Positions 8,414 through 15,679 of a stretch of 51,457 bases of DNA are shown here, in pieces; the first letter of the stretch is position 1, and every line of letters begins with the position of its first letter. The notes below the pieces were generated by a model. The model had not been told where the DNA came from and ran no database searches. It was given only the letters and a program-made list of their open reading frames with translations. A program made the position numbers and the translations under genes. Origin of the DNA: CAZHMN01 sp964533705 (GTDB lineage: Bacteria; Electryoneota; B3-LCP); assembly GCA_964533705.1 (NCBI GenBank), contig CAZHMN010000010.1, forward strand, positions 1 through 51,457, given 5' to 3'.

Positions 8414-8890
8414 TTACGCTCTTTTGACTGATAGGATTCTAAATTCGAGTATACCGACCGGCACCTGAATCGAAATTTCTTCCCCGGCCTTCCGGCCGAT
8501 CAACGCCTTTCCAACCGGAGATTCAATGGAAATGCGCTGCTGGTCGACGTCCACCTCTTCCGCCGAAACAAGAGTATAGGTTATTTTCTTATCCTTCTTC
8601 AAATCCAGGAGCTCCACCGTGGACAACAGGGTGATTTCCCCTGGATCAATGCCTTTAGCGTCGAAAATCTGGGCGCGGGCCAGGATGTCCTGCAAACGGG
8701 CGATGCGCCGCTGCAGATGATCCATTTCCTCGCGGATCGCATCGTATTCCGCGTTTTCACCCAGATCGCCATAGTCACGCGCCTGGGACATCTTTTTCGA
8801 TAAACGAGGCTGTTCTATCTCAAGTAGTTGCTTCAACTCGTTTTTGACTTTCTCAATCCCTTCACGGGACATGTAGATATATTTAGTCAT
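8414..8890 (-). CDS. greA: Transcription elongation factor GreA
   Basis: 158 residues, standard length. GreA enters the RNA polymerase secondary channel and stimulates cleavage of backtracked RNA. The N-terminal coiled coil (residues 1-75) carries MSREGIEKVKNELKQL, the basic patch KKMSQARDYGDLGENAEYDAIREE with the acidic tip residues, and RIARLQDILARA. The C-terminal FKBP-like domain contains ISIESPVGKALIGRKAGEEI and EFRILSV. The ATG overlaps the end of the amidase gene by 8 bp, indicating coupling. Confidence 0.95.
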   Translation of the reverse strand: MTKYIYMSREGIEKVKNELKQLLEIEQPRLSKKMSQARDYGDLGENAEYDAIREEMDHLQRRIARLQDILARAQIFDAKGIDPGEITLLSTVELLDLKKDKKITYTLVSAEEVDVDQQRISIESPVGKALIGRKAGEEISIQVPVGILEFRILSVKRA

Positions 8891-10362
8891 GCTGACGATC
8901 CGGAATAATTGGATCCCATATGGGTTTTTTGATTATGTTTCGTTTGCGGAAATAGTCAGGATTGCCATACTGCTCTATCTCCTGGCATTCTTTCAGATAG
9001 TTTTTCAGTCCCTTTACCAGTCCCTTGGCCAGACGATCCAGGAAACGGTCATCACGCAGCAGCATCTCCTCCTCCGGGTGAATGATAAAGGCGGTTTCAA
9101 TCAATACGGCGGGGAGTTGCGTTGGCCGCGCAAGAGCCAGGTTCTTGTAGAAAAAGCCCTGATCCCGCAATCCCGAAGCCTTGAGTAATTCCTTATGCAA
9201 AGCCCAGGCCAGATCCCGGCTCTGGGGATGATAGTAGTAAACCGAACTGCCGCGCTCCACGAAAGGATTACGGCCGTCGGGCAAGGCGTTATTGTGCAGC
9301 GAGAGGAGAATCTCGGCGTTCTGCGACACAGCGTAATCAATTCGGTCGTAGATCGCTACCGTCGAATCGCTCCACCTCGTCAATACGACCCGGGCGCCTT
9401 CCTTCTCGAGGAGCCGCTTCATTTTAGAGGCCAAGGCCAAATTGGCATCCTTCTCCAGCAACCTCGTGGGGCCGATGGCGCCCTCCTCCGATCCGCCATG
9501 CCCTGGGTCTAAAGCGATGACTCTCCCCTTCAGCGATCTCCGCTCAATTTCAGGCGGGCGGCGCACTTTCAAGAGCAGAGTGTCGCCCTCGTAGGTGGCG
9601 TCATATCCCCAGAAACGGGACAAATTCGTATAGATCTCCAGCCGCAGAAGATCATCGCCGACCTGGCTCCAGGCGATATGCCGAATGGAAGAGTCCTGAT
9701 TTTCATAATTGATCTGATCAACTCGGGCGACGGCACCGTACAAGTCGATCACAAGCGATCCCGTCGCGGGACGCACTTCCAGACGATAGATAAGCGGTTC
9801 ATCCAGCGGGATGCGGATCTGCACCCATTCAACTCCATCACGGACGAAAATGGCGTCAACGACGGATCGGGGAGGATCCGCACGGCTGGTATCCAGGGTT
9901 ACGAAGCGATCTTCCACCCAGGCGTGAAGTCCCTGACAAAGAGATAACCGATAATAGGAGCCATCAAAAGAATCCGCCAGGGCCGCACACCCCGACGGCG
10001 GGAAAAGCCAATAGCCGAGGTCCGGCCCGGTACGCAGCACCGCATTAGCATTATTTATTTTTAGACAAACCGGTAACGGAGGGATCACCACCTCGGGTTC
10101 GGCTTCTTCCCGAAGTAAAACATAATCCTCGTAAAACAGGAATGGTATGACGGTGTTGATCGAATCACCGCCCCGGCCGACGGCCAGAAAATTATACTGC
10201 CCGTTCAGAGTATCAAGGGGGAAAAAAGCCAGAAAAGCGCCATTCTCCCAAACTTCTGCGGGCACTCCGTTGACAAACACCTCTGCCGTTGCAGGCCGCA
10301 CCGAACCCAGGGCGAAAGTCGAGTCGACTCGGGGAACGACGAAGACGGAATCGCCCTCTTCA
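8883..10362 (-). CDS. N-acetylmuramoyl-L-alanine amidase (Amidase_3), 5' end lost in gap
   Basis: The frame is open from the gap edge at 10362, so the gene begins inside or beyond the gap; a GTG at 10301 is only an internal codon. The catalytic Amidase_3 domain occupies the C-terminal ~230 residues. It has AIDPGHGGSEEGAIG (zinc His), LLEKDANLALASKM (zinc Glu), SLHNNALPDG (zinc His), GSSVYYY and LIETAFI (catalytic Glu). The preceding ~240 residues contain an SH3-like/AMIN-like beta region (VLRTGPDLGYWL, LVIDLYGAVARVDQI). It cleaves the muramyl-peptide bond and would act in the periplasm, although the signal peptide is not seen. It overlaps greA by 8 bp. Confidence 0.9.
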
Positions 10363-10462
10363 NNNNNNNNNNNNNNNNNNNNNNNNNNNNNNNNNNNNNN
10401 NNNNNNNNNNNNNNNNNNNNNNNNNNNNNNNNNNNNNNNNNNNNNNNNNNNNNNNNNNNNNN
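10363..10462. other. Scaffold gap (100 N) between coaX and the amidase gene
   Basis: A run of exactly 100 N. The left flank is open amidase coding sequence and the right flank is the end of coaX. CoaX normally continues about 30-40 residues past LGQSGK, and the amidase lacks its N terminus and signal peptide. The true gap is therefore probably longer than 100 bases. The flanks share no obvious repeat. Frames read through this block join two unrelated proteins and should be ignored. Confidence 0.98.
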
Positions 10463-11140
10463 TTTACCGGACTGCCCCAGTTCGTCCCAAATTCGCCGGC
10501 AGAGACCCTCAAGTTTATCCACCGTGCCGTAGAGTAATCCTGCTTGAATGGAGGTTTCGGTCGTATTTCCGATCACTTTATCGGGAAATTCCAAATTAAC
10601 TTTCGGCAGCCTTGCCGCTCTCTGGTGGAGAATTTTCTGCGCCAGTTCGATGCCCGGCGTTATAATGCCGCCCAGGTATTCGCCGCGATCGTTTATGACG
10701 TCGAAGGTCGTCGCCGTGCCGAAATCAACCACAATCAGGGGGCCGCCATGTTTTTCGAATCCGGCTGCCGCATTGCTGAGGCGATCCGCTCCGACCGCAG
10801 TTGGATTCCGGTAATGAATCTTGATGGACGGCGCGGTATCCGCCCGGACTTCGTAGGGAATAATGCCGAAACGGTGCTGCACCATGTCGGCGAAGATCGA
10901 GGTCATATCAGGCACCACCGAACAGATTGCCACCCCGGAGATCCCGTTGATGTCAACATTTTCCGCCTGGCAGAGCGACTTAAAAATGATCCAGGCTTCA
11001 TCCGGCGTGCGCGAGACGGACGTTGCCAGCCGCCAGTTATAGGTTAAGCGCGAACCTTCGAAAATCCCCAGAACCACGTTGGTGTTGCCCACGTCAACGG
11101 CCAGCAGCAATTCCGGGGAGGGTGTTTTTTCTGCGTTCAT
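10463..11140 (-). CDS. coaX: Type III pantothenate kinase, 3' end lost in gap
   Basis: 226 residues visible of an expected ~255. CoaX phosphorylates pantothenate, the first step of coenzyme A synthesis. It has the ASKHA-fold blocks LLAVDVGNTNVVLGIF (phosphate loop with Asp), NPTAVGADRLSNAAAGFE, LIVVDFGTATTFDVIN, YLGGIITPGIELA and GNTTETSIQAGLLYG. The gene runs into the N block before its natural end. Its ATG overlaps the birA stop in an ATGA junction. CoA supply fits with the neighbouring acyl-CoA carboxylase and mutase genes. Confidence 0.94.
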
Positions 11141-11916
11141 GAAGTTGTTATTCTTTGAATTCCTTCCGTTGAAGAGTAATAATTTTCCTCTCCGTCCGCC
11201 CTGCGGAGGCAGATTTCCCCATGCGCCCCCAGACCGATAAAAGTTCCCTCGTAAGCTTTATCACCGCTGAAAATTCGAAGCCGCTCCCCGAGACCCCAGG
11301 CGGAGCGGAGCCATTCCTCCTTTATCTTCGCAGAATCAACCGGTTTCAGAAGGGGAAGGATTTCTTCTGCGCTGAGGATCAATTTTTCCAATAGGGCATC
11401 GGGTGAGAATTCCTGATCCGTCGCATCCAGAAGCGATATCGCCCGGCCGCGAATATGCGGTGGGAACTCTTCTGTCCTCTGCAGCAAGTTAATTCCTAAT
11501 CCCAGAACGACAGCCTGGCGATTTTTCGTATCCGTAACTTGCTCAGCTATTATGCCACCCAGTTTGAGTTCATCCATCATCAGATCATTAGGCCACTTCA
11601 ACATTATTTCTTTTTGAATCTGTCGTTTGCTCAAAAGTTCGCCGACAGCTTTTTTCGCCACGATCCCCGCCCAGAGCGGCACCCAGGTCCACAGAGATTC
11701 AGGCCCTCCGGGGATAATCAGCATGGACGTCCATAAACCCTTGCCTGCCGGTGAGTCCCAGGCGCGCCCTCGACGGCCTTTTCCCAGAGTCTGTTCCAGT
11801 GCGACGGCAATCGCTCCTTCCGCTTCACCTTGCAGGAACTGCTCCTTCAGGAAATCCTGGGTGGAAGGGACGGTGTCAAGGCGGTAGATTTTCTTTCCGA
11901 AGGTTATTCCAGCCAT
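11137..11916 (-). CDS. birA: Biotin--[acetyl-CoA-carboxylase] ligase, monofunctional
   Basis: 259 residues. It attaches biotin to the carrier-protein lysine through biotinyl-AMP. Motifs are DTVPSTQDFLKE, the adenylate loop GKGRRGRAWDSP, GLWTSMLI, LKWPNDLMMDELKLGGIIAE, GLGINLL and the C-terminal SH3-like domain from about 210 (WGLGERLRIFSGDKAYEGTF). There is no N-terminal helix-turn-helix, so it is the non-repressor class. It lies just downstream of the mutase and two genes from the biotin carrier gene, whose MKM site is its likely substrate. It ends in a 4-bp overlap with coaX, an arrangement common in many bacteria. Confidence 0.93.
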   Translation of the reverse strand: MAGITFGKKIYRLDTVPSTQDFLKEQFLQGEAEGAIAVALEQTLGKGRRGRAWDSPAGKGLWTSMLIIPGGPESLWTWVPLWAGIVAKKAVGELLSKRQIQKEIMLKWPNDLMMDELKLGGIIAEQVTDTKNRQAVVLGLGINLLQRTEEFPPHIRGRAISLLDATDQEFSPDALLEKLILSAEEILPLLKPVDSAKIKEEWLRSAWGLGERLRIFSGDKAYEGTFIGLGAHGEICLRRADGEENYYSSTEGIQRITTS

Positions 11917-11921
11917 ATATG

Positions 11922-13382
11922 TTAATTCTCCCCCTTATATTCACCCCAGCAGTCTCTCAACGCATCGCTGATTTCACCGAGGGTGGCATACCGTTCCACC
12001 GCTTCCAGAATCAAGGGCATCAAATTCTCGCTGCCCTTCGCCGCGGCTGTTATTCTCCCCAAAATTTCGTTCACCGCGGCCGAATCCCGCTTCGCCCTGA
12101 CTTCTTCAAGCCGTCGTTTCTGCGCGACGGCAACGGAAGGATCGACGCGCAGGATTTCGTTCTCGCGCTCGGCCTCGATTTGAAAGGCGTTGACGCCCAC
12201 GATGACCTGTTCCTTAGATTCAATTGCCTTCTGGGCACGATAGGCGCTGTCCGCGATCTCCCGCTGGAAAAAGCCCTGCTCAATGGCCCGAACGGAACCC
12301 CCCATCTCCTCGATCCTGGTCATTAAGGCATCCACTTCTCTCTCGATGCTATCGGTCAAGTATTCGACGAAGTAGGAACCGGCCAGCGGGTCAACCGTAT
12401 CGGTTACACCGGATTCGTGGGCAATGACCTGCTGGGTACGCAGGGCTACGCGGGCGGAATCTTCGGTCGGCAGCCCCAGCGCCTCATCGCTGGAGTTGGT
12501 ATGCAGGGATTGAGTCCCGCCCAGAACGGCGGCCAATGCCTGCAAGGTGACTCGGATGACGTTGTTGTCCGGCTGCTGAGCCGTCAGGGTCGAACCGGCC
12601 GTCTGAGTATGAAAGCGCAGCATCATGGAACGGGGATCTCGAGCGCCGAAGCGGTGCTTCATGATTTTCGCCCAGATGCGCCGCGCAGCCCGGAACTTGG
12701 CGACTTCTTCCAGGAGATTGTTATGAGCATTGAAGAAGAAGGCTAATCGCGGTGCAAAGGCATCTACTTCCAACCCCGCCTGCAGGGCCGCCTCGACGTA
12801 AGCGATACCGTTCGACAGAGTGAAGGCAACCTCCTGCACGGCCGTCGAACCGGCTTCGCGGATGTGATAACCCGATATGGAGATGGTATTCCAGGCGGGA
12901 AGATTCTCTTTGCACCAGGAGAAGGTGTCGGTGATCAACCGCATGGAAGGCCGCGGCGGGTAAATGTAAGTCCCACGGGCGATATATTCTTTAAGGATGT
13001 CATTCTGGATGGTGCCGGAAAGCCGTGACAGGTCAGCGCCCTGCTTTTTGGCGATAGCCACGTAAAGCGCCAGCAAGATGGCGGCTGTGGCATTGATGGT
13101 CATCGAAGTGGAAACCTTGGCCAGTTCGATACCCTCAAACAACACCTCCATGTCCGCCAGTGAACAGATAGCCACGCCTACCTTGCCGACTTCACCTCGG
13201 GCCAGGGGGTGGTCGCTGTCGTAGCCGATCTGGGTGGGCAAGTCAAAGGCGACCGATAGGCCGGTCTGCCCCTGCTCGAGTAGGTAATGATACCGGCGAT
13301 TGGATTCCTCGGCGGAACCGAACCCGGCGTATTGCCGCATAGTCCAGAAACGCCCCCGGTACATGGTAGGGTAAACTCCGCG
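11922..13382 (-). CDS. Methylmalonyl-CoA mutase, large (alpha) subunit, 5' end lost in gap
   Basis: 487 codons visible. The enzyme isomerises methylmalonyl-CoA and succinyl-CoA using adenosylcobalamin. Blocks include RGVYPTMYRGRFWTMRQYAGFG at the gap edge, LSVAFDLPTQIGYDSDHP, TIQNDILKEY, YIYPPRPSMRLI, SGYHIREAGSTA, FHTQTAGSTLTAQQP and LHTNSSDEALGLP. The Tyr in the TMY motif is the residue typical of methylmalonyl rather than isobutyryl mutases. It ends after the TIM-barrel domain with no B12-binding domain, so it belongs to the two-subunit type whose small subunit is encoded elsewhere. About 60-70 N-terminal residues are missing, more than a 100-base gap could hold. Confidence 0.93.
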   Translation of the reverse strand, partial: RGVYPTMYRGRFWTMRQYAGFGSAEESNRRYHYLLEQGQTGLSVAFDLPTQIGYDSDHPLARGEVGKVGVAICSLADMEVLFEGIELAKVSTSMTINATAAILLALYVAIAKKQGADLSRLSGTIQNDILKEYIARGTYIYPPRPSMRLITDTFSWCKENLPAWNTISISGYHIREAGSTAVQEVAFTLSNGIAYVEAALQAGLEVDAFAPRLAFFFNAHNNLLEEVAKFRAARRIWAKIMKHRFGARDPRSMMLRFHTQTAGSTLTAQQPDNNVIRVTLQALAAVLGGTQSLHTNSSDEALGLPTEDSARVALRTQQVIAHESGVTDTVDPLAGSYFVEYLTDSIEREVDALMTRIEEMGGSVRAIEQGFFQREIADSAYRAQKAIESKEQVIVGVNAFQIEAERENEILRVDPSVAVAQKRRLEEVRAKRDSAAVNEILGRITAAAKGSENLMPLILEAVERYATLGEISDALRDCWGEYKGEN

Positions 13383-13482
13383 NNNNNNNNNNNNNNNNNN
13401 NNNNNNNNNNNNNNNNNNNNNNNNNNNNNNNNNNNNNNNNNNNNNNNNNNNNNNNNNNNNNNNNNNNNNNNNNNNNNNNNNN
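13383..13482. other. Scaffold gap (100 N) between BCCP and mutase genes
   Basis: Exactly 100 N. On the upstream (minus-strand) side the biotin carrier ends at GEILAV, one or two residues short of its natural end. On the other side the mutase starts at RGVYPTMY, about 60-70 residues into the protein. The missing DNA is therefore probably over 200 bases. The apparent single 690-residue frame through the gap is a chance fusion of a carrier protein and a mutase. Confidence 0.98.
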
Positions 13483-13994
13483 ATCACTGCCAATATTTCG
13501 CCTTTTTCCACGGCCTGGCGGTCGCTGACGCGGACCTCTTTCACTTCGCCGGAAACGCCGGCACGGATTTCGTTTTCCATTTTCATCGCCTCAACGATCA
13601 CGATGCCCTCTCCTTTCTCGACCTTCTGGCCGGGTTGAACCAGAAGTTTAACGACCAGTCCGGGCATGGGAGCTAAAACCTGCCCGGCTTCATTCGAGCT
13701 CGTATCCGCTCCGGCAAATTGACGCAGGCGATGCGATCTTTCGTCTTCTACGCAGACTTCGTAATCGAAACCGTGCAGGTGAACGCGCCAGGGGCAGGGC
13801 GCGCCTGCGGTGCGTTTCTCTCCCTCCTCAATCCAGACTTGATGTGAGCGGCCCTCGAGGATCAATGAAAAATGCTCCGGCTTGGTCCCCCGCCGAACGT
13901 CAAAATGAAAAACCTCACCGTTTACGGAAAGGCGATCTTCACCAATTAAACTGATTTCAAACGATTCGTCCTCGATTGCAGCGAAGTACTTCAT
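13483..13994 (-). CDS. Biotin carboxyl carrier protein (acyl-CoA carboxylase), extreme 3' end in gap
   Basis: 170 residues visible, nearly complete. The C-terminal biotinyl domain (about 104-170) reads LAPMPGLVVKLLVQPGQKV, then VEAMKMENEI with the biotinylated Lys at about 138, then VEKGEILAV. The N-terminal ~90 residues form a short beta-rich domain (FEISLIGEDRLSVNGEVFHF, WRVHLHGFDYEV) like that preceding the carrier domain in propionyl-CoA carboxylase type chains. It carries biotin between the biotin carboxylase encoded 30 bp upstream and a carboxyltransferase that is not in this window. Confidence 0.93.
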
Positions 13995-14024
13995 AGAATT
14001 AGAACCAACTTATTCACAAGAGTC

Positions 14025-15533
14025 TCACTGTAAACTGGCTTTCCGCCCCGCGGTCAGCCAGGGTGAAAGAGAACCAATCCTACCATCGGGTGACAGTGCC
14101 GGGATTTTCTGCTTAAAATGGTTCGCCATGACCGCCGCCACAGCAGCAATCCGCTTGAGTTCTTCCGGCCCCTCGGCCATATCCTCAATGCGGACGTGGT
14201 CGGAGATGAAATGGGTATCAATGCTCCCTTTAGCAAACTCGGGGTGATTCATCACCAGCAGACAGAAGGGAATGTTCGAGCGTACGCCGGTGATGTGGTA
14301 TTCCGACAGGGCACGCTTCATCCGGAATATGGCTTCGGTTCGATCCCTACCCCAGGACACCAGCTTAGAAACAAGCGGGTCGTAATAAACGCTGATTTCC
14401 CCTCCTTCGAAGATGCCGGAATCATTGCGGATACCGGGGCCGGCCGGAGGATGCAGGTATTTTATCCGTCCGGTTGAAGGGTAGAAATTATTCAGAGGAT
14501 CCTCTGCGTAAATCCGGCATTCGATGGCATGGCCGGAGATTTTGACCTCTTCCTGGCTGAAAGACAACTTCTCACCCGCCGCGATGCGAATCTGTTCCTT
14601 AACCAGATCGAAGCCGGTGGTCATCTCGGTGACGGGATGTTCCACCTGCAAACGGGTGTTCATCTCCAGGAAGTAGAATTTTTTGTGCCGGTCGAAGAGA
14701 AATTCGACCGTACCGGCATTAGTATATCCACACGCCTTCGTGGCGGCGATGGCCGCCTGCCCGATCTGATTGCGCAGATCCGGCGTAATAACGGGGGAAG
14801 GCGCCTCTTCAATGACCTTCTGATGACGGCGTTGGATGGAACACTCGCGTTCATTGAGGTGGATGACGTTACCGTGATGATCAGCCAGCACCTGCACCTC
14901 GATATGACGGGGATTCTCCAGGTATTTTTCAATGTATATCTGCGGATCGGCAAAGGCGGAAGCGGCCTCCCTGCTGGCGGCCTCCATAGATTTTAATAGA
15001 TCCTGCGGTTTTTCCACGATGCGCATACCCTTGCCGCCACCGCCCGATGCCGCCTTGATCAGCACCGGATAGCCGATCTTTCGGGCAATTTCTTCGGCCT
15101 CTTTCCCCACACTCACGGCCGATTCAGTGCCGGGGATGACGGGAACGTCCGCCTCCATCATAATCTGGCGGGCGCGGGTCTTAAGGCCCATGTCCCGAAT
15201 GGCCTGGGGCGGCGGCCCGATAAAAACCAGCCCCACGTCAGTGACCCGCTGGGCGAAATCCGCGTTTTCCGCCAAAAAACCGTAGCCGGGATGGATGGCT
15301 TCGGCACCCGATTTTTTCGCCGCCTCCAGGACGCGATCGATGTCAAGATAACTCTCAGTCGCAGGCGGCGGGCCAATGCGGTATGCAAAATCCGCCAGAC
15401 GGGTGTGAAGCGCCAGGCGGTCTACGTCCGAATAAACCGCTACCGTTTCAATCCCCATCTCGGCAGCGGCTCGAATAATCCGAACGGCAATTTCACCCCG
15501 GTTGGCCACCAGAATTCGCTTAAATTCGCTCAT
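14025..15533 (-). CDS. Biotin carboxylase subunit of an acyl-CoA carboxylase
   Basis: 502 residues. The protein carboxylates carrier-bound biotin with ATP and bicarbonate. It has the biotin carboxylase N-terminal domain (ILVANRGEIAVRIIRAAAEMG, IHPGYGFLAENADFA), the ATP-grasp domain with the glycine-rich loop KAASGGGGKGMRIVE, the HLNERECSIQRRHQKVIEEAPSP block, FLEMNTRLQVEHPVTE and the C-terminal domain (ECRIYAEDP, YDPLVSKLVSWG). The length and position before BCCP and mutase suggest a propionyl-CoA carboxylase alpha role rather than fatty-acid accC, by context only. It is the first gene of the methylmalonyl module. Confidence 0.95.
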   Translation of the reverse strand: MSEFKRILVANRGEIAVRIIRAAAEMGIETVAVYSDVDRLALHTRLADFAYRIGPPPATESYLDIDRVLEAAKKSGAEAIHPGYGFLAENADFAQRVTDVGLVFIGPPPQAIRDMGLKTRARQIMMEADVPVIPGTESAVSVGKEAEEIARKIGYPVLIKAASGGGGKGMRIVEKPQDLLKSMEAASREAASAFADPQIYIEKYLENPRHIEVQVLADHHGNVIHLNERECSIQRRHQKVIEEAPSPVITPDLRNQIGQAAIAATKACGYTNAGTVEFLFDRHKKFYFLEMNTRLQVEHPVTEMTTGFDLVKEQIRIAAGEKLSFSQEEVKISGHAIECRIYAEDPLNNFYPSTGRIKYLHPPAGPGIRNDSGIFEGGEISVYYDPLVSKLVSWGRDRTEAIFRMKRALSEYHITGVRSNIPFCLLVMNHPEFAKGSIDTHFISDHVRIEDMAEGPEELKRIAAVAAVMANHFKQKIPALSPDGRIGSLSPWLTAGRKASLQ

Positions 15534-15570
15534 TTTTCAGGTCGGTTATATTTCGTTTGGGATGACCATG

Positions 15571-15600
15571 AAAAAACAGCCGTCCCGGCAGACCGGGACG
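15571..15600 (-). terminator. Intrinsic terminator after the helicase gene
   Basis: A perfect 8-bp stem CGTCCCGG/CCGGGACG with a 4-base loop at 15581-15600. On the minus strand it is followed by GC and then six T residues (15576-15571). It lies about 80 bases past the helicase stop and some 40 bases before the biotin carboxylase start, so it separates the two transcription units. Confidence 0.8.
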
Positions 15601-15679
15601 GATCGGGCAGTCTTTCGCCAAATATAATAAATTTTCAAGATAAATGCAACTATTTTCCAGGCAAAACTAAAATAGTTCA

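Noticed and set aside
11922..13994. A single 690-residue BCCP-mutase fusion
   Set aside because: Each domain is incomplete exactly at the N block; the mutase lacks its N-terminal ~60-70 residues. Two genes separated by an underestimated gap fit better.
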